Assembly (NCBI GenBank): GCA_000701725.1
Contig: JNJQ01000019.1
Location: forward strand, 1-51,825
Source: Erysipelotrichaceae bacterium NK3D112
Lineage (GTDB): Bacteria > Bacillota_I > Bacilli_A > Erysipelotrichales > Erysipelotrichaceae
Length of the DNA: 51,825 bases
Direction of reading: 5' to 3'
Below, one piece after another: positions 25,369 through 35,107 of the stretch. The notes beneath the pieces were generated by a model, which saw only the letters and a program-made list of their open reading frames with translations, was not told the DNA's origin and made no database searches. The number at the start of each line of letters is the position of its first letter. The first letter of the stretch is position 1. Made by a program: the position numbers and the translations under genes.

Positions 25369-27528
25369 TTAAATAAGCGAAGTGATTCTATTTTTAATAT
25401 CTCCCTGGATAAAATCAAATCTGCTGGAAAGAACACTCTTAATATCTGAACTCTGATCATAATTAAATAGATGCAACGATGTTTTTGCAGTATTATCAAT
25501 TTTTTTAACATATACATCTAACGGAGTTGCAGAAATCGCATTATTTGACCGCGACGTGATTAACACGAAGTTTACAGGTGAATTACAAATATTGTAATAA
25601 TCTTTTCTTAAAGCTTTAGTACTCTCTCCAATCGTTGTACATGACCCTAATGGCACAATATGATGCATTTCTAACGCATCCTTTTTGTAGAAAACACTGA
25701 CCTTCTCAGAAGGATCAAACATATCGGAATACGGTCTAGAAAGCAAGAACTGACACAGATAATAACGCAACAGTGTTTTGGGAGCTCTTTCTTCAGTTGC
25801 GACTCTTTCCATTAATATCAAGCGCTTATCAGAAAAATTATTAGTGTTAAGAACCTGATCCTTCATTGAATTAATCCAGGTTGTGTCAAACGTGCCATTA
25901 ATTGTCCTGATCATGTTCTGAAGGTTCTTATTGAATCTAGCGTTCTGATCTTTATCAAATTCACCACTGAATATGGATGCCCAATACCAAGCCTCAAGGA
26001 GTCTATGAACTCTGCTGCTTGCATACCATGCGTCATTTGTAAATATTGTTGCAATCAAAACAAGCATTAATGAATAGTTAATATCATTAATGGATCTAAC
26101 TCCACATCTTGTCTGAAGAAAGAACAATGCACGATCAATTGCTTTTACTGTTTTTTCGGTATTCCGATTTAGATCTTCGGCAGCAATGGAAAGTATCTTA
26201 TCTTTCTTAATCATCGAAACATTGTAACTGTTTGTATCATAGTTTTCATTGTGGCAAGTTAAGGAGATCACATCGAGGAACACATCAATGTACTTTGACA
26301 CAAGAGCTGTTTCGTTATCTGAAATACATCCGGTGAATATAGTCGCATTGTAATTATCATTTTTTATTGCATTATCTAATAATGTTTCAATTTCACTCGG
26401 CACAACATTCAATAGATATTTGTTTGGATAATTCGATTTAATATAATTGATAATTCTTGCAATATACCTCTCATTATTAACCACTGCGACCTTTGCCATT
26501 ATCAGATCGAATGTGCTCAGACTGACACCGCCTTTATTCATATTTTCATAAATATCAATCGCGCGCTTACGATCCTGTTCCTCAACAACAACTTCATTGA
26601 GAACCATATGTTTAAGACAGCTGTCGATGTATTCTTTGATTCTTAAAGCCCAGACTTTAGAACGATTAACTAAGATCTTATTAAACTCTTCAGTTGCAAA
26701 TAAAGTTTGCCTTATGTATTCAATTTCATCCGGCTCATCCAGGAAGCTTTCCATAAAAGCCACCTGTTCATTTTCGGACATACCAGCGACATAAGCCTCG
26801 ATTTCTTTAACAATCGTTGCTGCGATACCATCAATTATTTCGGTATATCGGAGCTGCATCGTGGACACTCTTGTTGTACTTCCTGTTGCAATGCAAAGAA
26901 ATAACGGAATCAGATAAGTATCAGGATATCCAATACAGAAATTATCCAACTCAGTACCTAGCAAAGTACGCGGATTATACGGTTTATTATCAGATGCATT
27001 AAATGGAATCACTTCAATATAATCTTTAATCTCTCCCGAAAGGAACGCAGGATTTTCACTATCAGGATTGACCATTGGAAATACGAGATGTGTCACTCCA
27101 AACAAATCCTGAGTTGAATCAGCTCGATTATTCCACAGAGTTTGCCAGTGCGGAATCTCCAAGAAAAATCTTCTTTTTAATGATGCTGAAGCCAGTTCAG
27201 TCACTTTGGATACATTATTCTGGATAACATTTGAAAAAACATTTGTAAGAACCGTTAATCTCTGCTGTCCATCTAACAGAAAAGAAATCTTTCCTTTGAT
27301 TTGTGTGCTATCAACACCAATATTAGTCCCGATCTTGATGCAAGCATAATCGTTTGAGCTCGATTCCAATAGTAATATGCTGCCAATTGGCATTTTAGCC
27401 AAAACGGAAGCTACGATGCTTTTCTGAGCTTCTTCACTTTTCCAAACGAAATCTCTTTGGAAATCTGGTAAAAGGATTTTGTTTGCGTTAATGTTTCTTA
27501 CCAACTCCGTAAAATCTGTTTTATCCAT
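25369..27528 (-). CDS. sspE: SspE-like phosphorothioate-sensing restriction effector (DUF262-DUF1524)
   Basis: A 719-residue protein. The N-terminal DUF262 (GmrS-like) domain has LLPDFQRDFVW (19-29) and DGQQR (86-90). The C-terminal DUF1524 HNH nuclease has EMHHIVPL (H622/H623) followed by Asn-rich ITSRSNNAIS. Length and two-domain order match SspE, which hydrolyses nucleotide when it senses backbone phosphorothioates and nicks non-modified DNA. It sits immediately after sspA, 11 bp away, behind GAGGAGA. GmrSD-type enzymes against glucosylated DNA share these domains, but the neighbouring phosphorothioation genes make SspE more likely. Confidence 0.8.
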   Translation of the reverse strand: MDKTDFTELVRNINANKILLPDFQRDFVWKSEEAQKSIVASVLAKMPIGSILLLESSSNDYACIKIGTNIGVDSTQIKGKISFLLDGQQRLTVLTNVFSNVIQNNVSKVTELASASLKRRFFLEIPHWQTLWNNRADSTQDLFGVTHLVFPMVNPDSENPAFLSGEIKDYIEVIPFNASDNKPYNPRTLLGTELDNFCIGYPDTYLIPLFLCIATGSTTRVSTMQLRYTEIIDGIAATIVKEIEAYVAGMSENEQVAFMESFLDEPDEIEYIRQTLFATEEFNKILVNRSKVWALRIKEYIDSCLKHMVLNEVVVEEQDRKRAIDIYENMNKGGVSLSTFDLIMAKVAVVNNERYIARIINYIKSNYPNKYLLNVVPSEIETLLDNAIKNDNYNATIFTGCISDNETALVSKYIDVFLDVISLTCHNENYDTNSYNVSMIKKDKILSIAAEDLNRNTEKTVKAIDRALFFLQTRCGVRSINDINYSLMLVLIATIFTNDAWYASSRVHRLLEAWYWASIFSGEFDKDQNARFNKNLQNMIRTINGTFDTTWINSMKDQVLNTNNFSDKRLILMERVATEERAPKTLLRYYLCQFLLSRPYSDMFDPSEKVSVFYKKDALEMHHIVPLGSCTTIGESTKALRKDYYNICNSPVNFVLITSRSNNAISATPLDVYVKKIDNTAKTSLHLFNYDQSSDIKSVLSSRFDFIQGDIKNRITSLI

Positions 27529-27539
27529 AATATTCTCCT

Positions 27540-28670
27540 CTATCGCATATCCATGATGCCATTGATCAGTTGATCGATTTCAGCTTTTTCAGTGAATGCT
27601 CCAATACTGATCCGTACTGTTCCTGATGTGTCCAATGATCCAATGAATTCATGCACATATGGTGCACAATGATAACCCGTTCTAACATTTATACTAAAGT
27701 CTTCTGAAAGGATTGTTCCTGCATCAGAGCTGGAATAACCATTAATGGCAATAGATACAATGCCAAGGATGCTTGATTTGTTTTCAGGCAGATATAATTG
27801 CACATTATCAAGTGTGTTCAGCTGCTCGATCAGATATTCAGTAAGTTTCTTCTCATGTTCATAAACAGGAGTTTGTTTCAACCAATCCAAGCTTGCATTC
27901 AATCCTGCTGTTGCCACACTGTTCAAGCTTCCAGCCTCATATCTTCCATATCCTCTTTCAGGCATTTCCGGATTCAGTGAATCGGAACCGGTGCCCCCGC
28001 TCTTAGTAATTTTCAGATTATGATTTGTCAGATTGATAAAGCCTGCAATGCCAAATGATGCATACAAGGATTTATGTCCTGCGAATACGATGAAGTCTGT
28101 ATTCTCTTTTAAAGGATTGAGTACACCCAAACTTTGCGAACAATCCAGAACATTGATAGCATTATATTCTTTCGTCTTTTCAAATATCTTTTCAGATGGA
28201 AGGATATATCCGGTGACATTACTGATGTGAGAGAGGAAACATGCTTTCGGTTTATTCAATGCAAACATGTTATTCATCTTTTCCTCATCCACTTCCCAAG
28301 TGGTTTTATCAAATGGAAGAATCCGAATATTGATACCTTTCTCCTGCTTGAGTTGATGCAAAGGCCTTACAACTGCATTATGCTCAAATGGAGAAATATA
28401 GACGTTATCCCCGCTATTCATATCCAATCCGTTGATGATAATGTTCAATGCTTCGGTTGCGGAGGACTCAAAGGATACAGTATCTCCGTTAGCACTTACC
28501 AATGCAGCCACTTTATTACGAGTCTCCTGGATCAGATCCGCAACCTGTTTAGCCTCCGGATAGGAACCTCTTCCAGCATTAAAAGCCAGATTGCGATTTG
28601 CATTGTCAAGAGCCTGATAAACGCATTCCGGTTTTGGATAAGTAGTAGCCGCATTATCTAAGTAAATCAT
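27540..28670 (-). CDS. sspA: Cysteine desulfurase of the phosphorothioation system
   Basis: A 376-residue class V aminotransferase-fold enzyme (IscS/NifS type). The N-terminus is YLDNAATTYPKP; the PLP-binding lysine is K200 in FAGHKSLYA; the catalytic persulfide cysteine is C335 in RTGYHCAPY. It moves sulfur from cysteine to an acceptor, here presumably the PP-loop protein SspD. GGAGGA lies next to the ATG, 9 bp after sspC. In SspABCD systems this role belongs to SspA, often coded apart; here it is inside the operon. DndA is an alternative name for the equivalent Dnd enzyme. Confidence 0.85.
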   Translation of the reverse strand: MIYLDNAATTYPKPECVYQALDNANRNLAFNAGRGSYPEAKQVADLIQETRNKVAALVSANGDTVSFESSATEALNIIINGLDMNSGDNVYISPFEHNAVVRPLHQLKQEKGINIRILPFDKTTWEVDEEKMNNMFALNKPKACFLSHISNVTGYILPSEKIFEKTKEYNAINVLDCSQSLGVLNPLKENTDFIVFAGHKSLYASFGIAGFINLTNHNLKITKSGGTGSDSLNPEMPERGYGRYEAGSLNSVATAGLNASLDWLKQTPVYEHEKKLTEYLIEQLNTLDNVQLYLPENKSSILGIVSIAINGYSSSDAGTILSEDFSINVRTGYHCAPYVHEFIGSLDTSGTVRISIGAFTEKAEIDQLINGIMDMR

Positions 28671-28679
28671 TTCATCCTC

Positions 28680-31600
28680 CTAAATAATGTTCTTCAAAAT
28701 TTTGGAAAGAATTGCAATCTTTTCTGCTTTGGAAACACCGTCACCAAATTCGTCAATAATGCTTTCAATACTATTTTGGAACAGTGTTCCCATATCGCTA
28801 TATTCTGTGACGTCAATTTCAGCCAAGATGTTGTCAATTGTAGATGTTGACTTCGTAATCTTTTTTGCCCCGAGAATTTCATCAAAGAAACGACTCAAGC
28901 GATTCGTAAGCTCAGTCTTGCGATCATCTGTCCAGTCTTCAATAAATACACCCAGAACAGTATTTGAAAGACGGTTAACCGCATCCATGTCTTCAAATGA
29001 AAGTTTTTCGATCGCCAAATAGATTCCCGCATGCGCATCATTCAGCACCGGCTTAGTGCCATTCAGCATTTCAGCCATTACTGTTGCGAGCCCCATATGA
29101 AGACTTGTTTCATTTGAAAATCTAAATGCAGATTTCAGTTCAGCAATGACTGACTTCTTATAGTCATCCATTAATCCCTGCCAGCCATTGATTAAAGCGA
29201 ATAGGTGATCTTTCACCACTTCATAAGAATCCGTATTGAAGATCCTCAATGGTTTTTCAAAGACCAGATCATATGGATTTAGACTGAATGCAAGGAAATA
29301 TTTCTTATATTCAATCATTTCCTCGCTCATACCCATGGTATTCAGAGAATCTGCATTTCTCATGATCATCGGAAGACCAACGAAGAACCTTCTGTAGTCT
29401 TCACAGAGCTTTTTAGTATCATTGCGGAAATTGCCGCTTGGCTGATCACCTAAAGCAACAATCATATCCGCAAGGAATTCTGCCTGCGAACCTGAACCCT
29501 TTGCTGCACGGAATGAATAATCTCCGTCAGTATAAACAGCCTTAACAAGGTTGCCCGCATTCAGATCCATTTCTTTATTCTTGAAATAAAAGAGAATATT
29601 CTCGGGCATTTCCTTAATACATTGTGCAAGCAAGACTGGAATGATTCCCTTTCTGATTCCATAGGGCTCTTTTGTATATTTCTCAATAAGCTTAGTGACT
29701 GTGATTGTCTGCTTCTCTGAATCAATGATCATCTGTTTGATCTCATCGATGATCAAACGGACATTTTCCTGTTTAAACTCCTCTACGATACTTGTCTTGA
29801 TCGTTGTCTCAGGACTGGTTGCGGAGTATTCTGTTTCCCGGTTATTGAGAATGTCATCGATGATGTTATTAGCTGATTTCTGATATACCTTTGTCAGTGT
29901 ATTTTTATTAATCAGTTCATTGTTAAAGACGATCTTTACATTGTATACAGCATCCATCACATCAGAAAGCATCTCATTAAAGCTTGATGTCTTCTTGGCA
30001 AGACTTGAAATATATGCGCAATTATTTTCAAAATAATCTTTGATCAGCTTCTGAGTATCTTCGGCTGTTTCTTCCAGCAGCAATTCCACTTCACTTGTTA
30101 CGACAGGATCATTTCCGCCTTTGTTCAGGATTTCCTGAAGAGCCAGATAACGGATCAGTTCCTCAAACAGGACACTGTCAACCTTCTTCTTCGGATAACG
30201 GAGTATAGTCTTCTGGTCATTGATTCGGGCAAAGTTCTCTCTGATCTGCTCCTCATTCATTTCCGTTCTAATCAGATTCAGCACCAGGCCATCGGAAAAA
30301 CGATATTCTCTATATCCGTCAAAAGATGTGAGTTTTTCAAGCTGATCTTCTGTGATAAATGAAACCTGATAATAGCGTGTGATTTTATTCTGCTCGTTAT
30401 AACGTCTCGGCAGGAGGAATTTGGAATCATTGATTTCATCAAGAACAGTATCATAAGAAACAGAATTGATTCGTGTCTGTTTGAACACATTGATTCTGTC
30501 TTCAATTTCCTTGTTGTTTGAAGAAGTAAAAGTCAGAAGATTATTCAGCAGATTCTTACGAAGATAATGCGATTCAATCAGATCTGCGATTTTTGCTTTG
30601 ACGATTTCTTCCGGCAGCATCGTTGCCAGACTGATCATCTCTTCATTAGGAGGATAAACCTCAAAGTTGTTAAGCATCAGAATGACTGATAATGCTTTTA
30701 TGATCTTACGTTCATCCTGATCCTCAACTCTTGCAAGTGTCCCTTCTGTTCTGAACCAGATATTTCTGATCTGATTACCCTCTTCGCGCTTTAGAATCGG
30801 ACTGAAATAATCATAAATCTTATCCACATTGAACAATCCACTGTCATTTCTGCGAATAAAAGAATTCAGACTGTTGTCATCTGTATCCGAGATAAATGTA
30901 AAGAGTGTTCTTTCGTTCTGTGCAACCAGCTCGGACAGCTGAATCAATGAATAGACTGTCAGAGGGTTCAGCGGGAAGCATCCTTGGAAGAGCTGTTTTA
31001 AATCCACTTCTTTGGAGAACGGCTGAAACTTTGTCAGTGCAGAATAAAAACTCTCATGTTCAGAGACAAACTGAGCAATCCTGTCTTTCGCATTTCTGTT
31101 ATCAATTGCAGCTGAGATAATCTGATAGTTTTCATTCAAACTTCTGTTAAATCTGACTTCCTTGAATCTCCCCTCAACTGTTTTGAACGAGTCAGCTCTT
31201 TCCTCAGTTTTATAAAGATTGAAACTCTTATGAGTAACGCAGCAAATATGCATCTGCTCATCAAGACCGCTTCTTGTGCATACTTCTGCGAAGTCCTGAA
31301 TAATCTTCAGATCTTTGGATTGAGAGCTGCTGGAGGATTCAAGGAATTTGGAAAATTCATCAAAGATGATGAACATTCCTGTATATCCTCTTTCTTTTAA
31401 AACATGGTTCACTTCTGAATAGACATGAACAATGTCATCATTCACTAACGGGTTGAACGGCTGCCCATGTGTCACGCAGTTATAAAGCTCAACAAACTGC
31501 TCATAGGCTTCAGGTGAATAATCCCTTAATCCCATGCGAAGTTTATCTTTGGAAATATGAAGTTCTTCCTGGCATCTGATATAAACTCTCTTATTCATAT

Positions 31601-32102
31601 CCTGGTCTTCATCCCAGCTGTCAAGCAGTCTCAGACAGATGGAATAAGCTGTAACAGGAATAACAGAAGAAATCTTTTCGCGTTTTAATGCTTCGTTCAA
31701 GGCAAGCATGAATGCCTGATTCAGATTGTCATAGTTCGAATTGATGATTATCGGCAGAAGTTTTTTGTGTCTGCTGTTAAAATCTGTAATCAATTTAAAG
31801 AGTTCACCATCAATCTTTTTGATTTTCTTGAGAAGTCCGACATACGCTTTAGAAGTAGAATTCTGGCTGATCAGATAAGACAGCACAAGAAGCAGAAAAG
31901 ACTTGCCTTTGCCATAAGGGCCGACAAGTGTAGTAGCTCTTTCACCGCTCTTTGAGACAAATGACTTCATGTACCGTTTCAGCACATCACAAATGTCGCT
32001 CGTCGGAATATATTCACCGATCTTCTGCTCACTGTTAAGATCAAGCTCAAGATTGACTGAAGACTGGAAGTTCTTGTTAATCTGAATGATATCGCTATAC
32101 AT
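28680..32102 (-). CDS. sspC: Large P-loop ATPase of the phosphorothioation system
   Basis: With the ATG at 32102, preceded by a near-perfect GGAGGTGAT, the product is 1140 residues. Walker A is GPYGKGKS (61-68) and Walker B is MFIIFDEFSKF (DE at 248-249). The rest is helical with no recognised nuclease. It resembles the large ATPases of SspC and BREX BrxC/PglY type. The start overlaps the end of the DUF4007 gene by 8 bp, so the proteins are likely made together. It would drive DNA or protein remodelling during sulfur insertion. A longer frame to 32159 exists but ignores the strong ribosome binding site. Confidence 0.75.
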   Translation of the reverse strand: MYSDIIQINKNFQSSVNLELDLNSEQKIGEYIPTSDICDVLKRYMKSFVSKSGERATTLVGPYGKGKSFLLLVLSYLISQNSTSKAYVGLLKKIKKIDGELFKLITDFNSRHKKLLPIIINSNYDNLNQAFMLALNEALKREKISSVIPVTAYSICLRLLDSWDEDQDMNKRVYIRCQEELHISKDKLRMGLRDYSPEAYEQFVELYNCVTHGQPFNPLVNDDIVHVYSEVNHVLKERGYTGMFIIFDEFSKFLESSSSSQSKDLKIIQDFAEVCTRSGLDEQMHICCVTHKSFNLYKTEERADSFKTVEGRFKEVRFNRSLNENYQIISAAIDNRNAKDRIAQFVSEHESFYSALTKFQPFSKEVDLKQLFQGCFPLNPLTVYSLIQLSELVAQNERTLFTFISDTDDNSLNSFIRRNDSGLFNVDKIYDYFSPILKREEGNQIRNIWFRTEGTLARVEDQDERKIIKALSVILMLNNFEVYPPNEEMISLATMLPEEIVKAKIADLIESHYLRKNLLNNLLTFTSSNNKEIEDRINVFKQTRINSVSYDTVLDEINDSKFLLPRRYNEQNKITRYYQVSFITEDQLEKLTSFDGYREYRFSDGLVLNLIRTEMNEEQIRENFARINDQKTILRYPKKKVDSVLFEELIRYLALQEILNKGGNDPVVTSEVELLLEETAEDTQKLIKDYFENNCAYISSLAKKTSSFNEMLSDVMDAVYNVKIVFNNELINKNTLTKVYQKSANNIIDDILNNRETEYSATSPETTIKTSIVEEFKQENVRLIIDEIKQMIIDSEKQTITVTKLIEKYTKEPYGIRKGIIPVLLAQCIKEMPENILFYFKNKEMDLNAGNLVKAVYTDGDYSFRAAKGSGSQAEFLADMIVALGDQPSGNFRNDTKKLCEDYRRFFVGLPMIMRNADSLNTMGMSEEMIEYKKYFLAFSLNPYDLVFEKPLRIFNTDSYEVVKDHLFALINGWQGLMDDYKKSVIAELKSAFRFSNETSLHMGLATVMAEMLNGTKPVLNDAHAGIYLAIEKLSFEDMDAVNRLSNTVLGVFIEDWTDDRKTELTNRLSRFFDEILGAKKITKSTSTIDNILAEIDVTEYSDMGTLFQNSIESIIDEFGDGVSKAEKIAILSKILKNII

Positions 32103-32940
32103 TGAGATCACCTCCAAAAGCTTCCGCAAACACTTCTTCGAGTGTAAGCTTCTTTTCAAAGTAAACCGTGTTCAAACCTGCAGTACGGTCAATATTGATC
32201 AGACCGTTTCTGGAAGCCTCATCAAGGAATTGCAGATACATGAATTTATCAAGATTAAAGATCCGATACGGGGAGTTGATCACATGCATGGAGTCTTCAA
32301 TATCAAACGGCTCATAGTTGTAAATCTGTGAGAGCACATAATAAACAATCAGATATGAAAGACTTGTATATGCAGGTCTCGTTTTCATGTATCCGTTCTT
32401 ATCTTTTTTAATTAACCGCAGCCGTGAAAGCGGACAAACATAGTTTTCTTCTGGATTGGTTGCCGGTTCATCATTGAAATATGATTTCAGGAAAACGGTC
32501 ACATCACTGTCAATGGAATTTCGGTTGATCTTCGGATCAGTCAAAGCAAATTTTTCAAACAGATATTCATCGAGATCAGTTTTGCTGAAAGTGTTCATAT
32601 CAGAATTTACGATTTCATAGAAAACCGGACATTCCTCCTGATTGGCAATTAGGTAATAGTGAATCAGATACCACGAGAACGATTCATCGAGATACTGATC
32701 ATACTTAAGCAATAACTGTGCAAACTGTGTCAGCTCATTTTCTTTTCCGTCAATGATACCAGCAGCTTTAAGCCAGTATTTCAATGACTTCACCATATTT
32801 GCACCAATTCCGAGATACCGGATGCCATCGTTTTTATAGAAGATGTTTGTATTGGATTCATGAATGGTGTTGATCGCTTTTTCGAACCACCCTTCACGGA
32901 TATAAAATGATTCATGTTTTCTAAGCTTGATTGACGCCAT
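32095..32940 (-). CDS. sspB: DUF4007 protein, SspB-like
   Basis: A 281-residue protein from the ATG at 32940 (GAGGAGA ahead; an upstream start at 32985 would lie inside sspD and has no such site). The N-terminus has the DUF4007 pattern HESFYIREGWFEKAI and GIGANMVKSLKYWLKAAG. DUF4007 proteins sit beside PAPS-reductase-like genes in defence loci. From memory, SspB of the SspABCD pathway carries this domain and is described as a DNA nickase that opens the strand for sulfur insertion. No canonical nuclease motif is obvious to me. The gap from sspD is 2 bp. Confidence 0.75.
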   Translation of the reverse strand: MASIKLRKHESFYIREGWFEKAINTIHESNTNIFYKNDGIRYLGIGANMVKSLKYWLKAAGIIDGKENELTQFAQLLLKYDQYLDESFSWYLIHYYLIANQEECPVFYEIVNSDMNTFSKTDLDEYLFEKFALTDPKINRNSIDSDVTVFLKSYFNDEPATNPEENYVCPLSRLRLIKKDKNGYMKTRPAYTSLSYLIVYYVLSQIYNYEPFDIEDSMHVINSPYRIFNLDKFMYLQFLDEASRNGLINIDRTAGLNTVYFEKKLTLEEVFAEAFGGDLNV

Positions 32941-32942
32941 TC

Positions 32943-34688
32943 TTATTCTCCTCTTTTGACACGGAGTACTTTCTTCATATAGCATCCGCCGTCAAAATGT
33001 TTAACGCATTCCAGGCAGCCCACGCAGGCATTCTCATTAATGGAATACCTGACAGTGGAGTTGCTGACATTTCCTTTTGAAAGATTTGTGACTTTGAGCG
33101 CATTGAATCTGCATACAGACTGACAATAGCCACACGCAATACATGTCTGATACTTTGTAACCTGATCATTCAGCAACTGCTCAGCAGTCTTTGCATTCTT
33201 GAAATGGTGATTTTTCTTTAAAACCGAAATCTTCAATGTGGTGGATCCAATCCTTCCGCTCAATTTCAAAAGCGGAGCGCCGGTTCCTCTTTCCAGTACA
33301 TAGACTTCATTCAGCCTCTGATTGCCCATTTCAAAATTCAATTCCCCAAAAGGTTTAAACAGTGTATACAAGTCTTTTGAGATCGGACGCGGCAAATCAA
33401 AATTGTATGCATTATCTTCCAGAACACATGGCTTAAAGCTGACCACGGCATTCTTCGAATAATCCAATCCATTTCCACCCTGTCTCGCCTTCCAGTTCCC
33501 ACCGTCTACATACTCCTTCCAGTCTTCTTTGCCGACTTTCTTTGCAAAGGAATAGAGAAGTTCTTTCCAACGGAGGAATTCTTCTGACATATAAATCGAA
33601 GCAAGGAATTCAGACCATCTGCTGTTGTTCGGGCAGCACCAGCATCCGACTCTTGTGAATCCCTGTTTGTAAGCTTCATTAAAAGGGATCTTATTTCCTA
33701 AGATATAAAGCCACACATCAAAATCAAGCCAATCAATGATCGGTGAAGCTGCAATTTGCTTAGAGATTTTCGAACTATCTGAATCTCTGTCATATTTGCT
33801 TCGTGAAGCTGACTCTGCCCTTCTGATTCCCTGAAAGGAGAGAATCCTTGTTTTATCCTGAAAAATCTGTTCGATTTTCTTGGTGATTGCACCGGTCTTG
33901 AAGACTGTGCAGCACCAACGCAAAACACGGCTCGGTGGGCCTACTACTTCACATAAATTGTTAAAATCCTGATCTCTGTTTTTTGCCACAAGAACAGGTG
34001 TTGCCGGATACCTTTTTCTGAATTCCTCCACATACAATTTTGATGTGGGATATTCAAGTGTCGTATCGCCATAAATATGAAGCACTTTCTCAGTGCCTAA
34101 TGCTTTGAGAACAAGATTGCTTGTGACGGTTGAGTCTTTGCCGCCGCTGAATGACACAAAGATTGATGACATATCAAATCCCTTTGATATTTTCCTTATA
34201 TAATTGCAAGCTTCTTCTGTAATAGAAGACAGTCTGTAACTATTAAGTTTTAAAAAGCGGGCAATATTCTCGTTATCCGTATCATGTTCAACATACTGTC
34301 TGTTGTCTTCTTCATACTGTTTCAGTTGTTCGATTATTTTTGCCGGATCTTTCTTTCTTAATTCAGATAAATTGATCCTGACTTTTTCACCGTCAACCCA
34401 ATATGTATTGCTTTGAGAAGACCAAACGGATTTGCCGGCAAAAGCCATAGGCTTGCCTGTAAGGATTTCTAATAACAAACGTTCCTGTGCGAATACGGGT
34501 CTTAAATCCGAACCTACTTTAGTGCACTCAGCATGACACTCAGGACATTCCTTTGTAAAGGACGGTGCATTACAGTGCTTGCAATAGTATATTTCGGCAG
34601 ACAAAAGATTTGTCCTGCTTCCGCACACAGGACAAACACTCGACTCACATTCTAGATCGTTACAATGTCTGCATATATATTTGATCAC
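32943..34688 (-). CDS. sspD: PAPS-reductase/PP-loop sulfurtransferase with zinc ribbons and ferredoxin clusters
   Basis: Taken from GTG at 34688 (GAAAGG 7 bases ahead) it has 581 residues; ATG at 34709 is the alternative. Parts in order: four CxxC-type pairs forming two zinc ribbons (residues ~6-55); PP-loop SFSGGKDS (179-186), which activates the substrate with ATP; the RWCCTVFK and GCWCCPN cysteines near the active site; and a C-terminal 2[4Fe-4S] ferredoxin-like domain (CIACGYCQSVC, then CVGCLECVKHFDGGC). DndC/SspD proteins adenylate DNA and transfer sulfur from the desulfurase. BREX type 4 BrxP is a relative, but no pglZ or brxL is present here. First gene of the operon. Confidence 0.8.
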   Translation of the reverse strand: MIKYICRHCNDLECESSVCPVCGSRTNLLSAEIYYCKHCNAPSFTKECPECHAECTKVGSDLRPVFAQERLLLEILTGKPMAFAGKSVWSSQSNTYWVDGEKVRINLSELRKKDPAKIIEQLKQYEEDNRQYVEHDTDNENIARFLKLNSYRLSSITEEACNYIRKISKGFDMSSIFVSFSGGKDSTVTSNLVLKALGTEKVLHIYGDTTLEYPTSKLYVEEFRKRYPATPVLVAKNRDQDFNNLCEVVGPPSRVLRWCCTVFKTGAITKKIEQIFQDKTRILSFQGIRRAESASRSKYDRDSDSSKISKQIAASPIIDWLDFDVWLYILGNKIPFNEAYKQGFTRVGCWCCPNNSRWSEFLASIYMSEEFLRWKELLYSFAKKVGKEDWKEYVDGGNWKARQGGNGLDYSKNAVVSFKPCVLEDNAYNFDLPRPISKDLYTLFKPFGELNFEMGNQRLNEVYVLERGTGAPLLKLSGRIGSTTLKISVLKKNHHFKNAKTAEQLLNDQVTKYQTCIACGYCQSVCRFNALKVTNLSKGNVSNSTVRYSINENACVGCLECVKHFDGGCYMKKVLRVKRGE

Positions 34689-34731
34689 AATATAGCCTTT
34701 CTTTCCCATCTCTGGAGAACATATTAACAAA

Positions 34732-34740
34732 ATTATAACA
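34732..34740 (-). promoter_or_regulatory. Extended -10 promoter of the phosphorothioation operon
   Basis: The minus strand reads TGTTATAAT: a perfect TATAAT with the TGn extension, which compensates for the lack of a clear -35. Transcription would start near 34725, upstream of the ATG (34709) and GTG (34688) starts of sspD but not of the TTG at 34730. This argues against the TTG start. Confidence 0.5.
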
Positions 34741-35005
34741 TATGCCAGAGACGGCTAACTGTCTCACACTGCGTATACAGCTATTCCTGATTCTTTTTGC
34801 CAATGTTTAATTTATCATTTCAACTATTTGAAATGTGGACTCGCCTTTATTACAATCTATAAATCAATGATTCACTGCACTTTTGTATAGTATTAATATT
34901 AGATTCCCCCAAATCCTCACATGTTAAAGTATATTTTAATCAATCGCCCTTAAAAAAATTGGACCCACGAAGAATATTTGAATATTATTTAAAACTATTA
35001 ATTCG
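34741..35005. other. AT-rich intergenic gap upstream of the sspD promoter
   Basis: No gene is visible. It contains one copy of a 15-bp direct repeat (34959..34973) and is otherwise AT-rich sequence between the sspD promoter and the terminator of the lipoprotein gene. Confidence 0.45.
34959..34973 (+). repeat. 15-bp direct repeat, left copy
   Basis: TTGGACCCACGAAGA here and TTGGACCCACCAAGA at 36462..36476: 14 of 15 identical, same orientation, flanking a 1.5-kb segment that carries a lipoprotein gene and an HTH gene. Confidence 0.5.
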
Positions 35006-35074
35006 ATAAAACCCGACTTTCAGCTGTTCCTGCCATAAGCTTTGGCTTCTCAGTCTGAAACTGTCGGGTTTTAT
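35006..35074 (-). terminator. Rho-independent terminator of the lipoprotein gene
   Basis: ATAAAACCCGAC (35006..35017) pairs perfectly with GTCGGGTTTTAT (35063..35074), and the stem can extend with TTTCAG/CTGAAA. It ends in a T-rich arm on both strands and lies 34 bases beyond the lipoprotein stop. The loop is unusually long, about 30-45 bases. Confidence 0.65.
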
Positions 35075-35107
35075 TGGTAGGTATCAATTATTAATGTAGC
35101 ACTTTAC

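Noticed and set aside
32943-34730. BREX type 4 reading of the PAPS-reductase/DUF4007/ATPase trio
   Set aside because: BREX needs PglZ and, for type 4, BrxL; neither is here. Cysteine desulfurase and SspE-like genes fit the Ssp system better.
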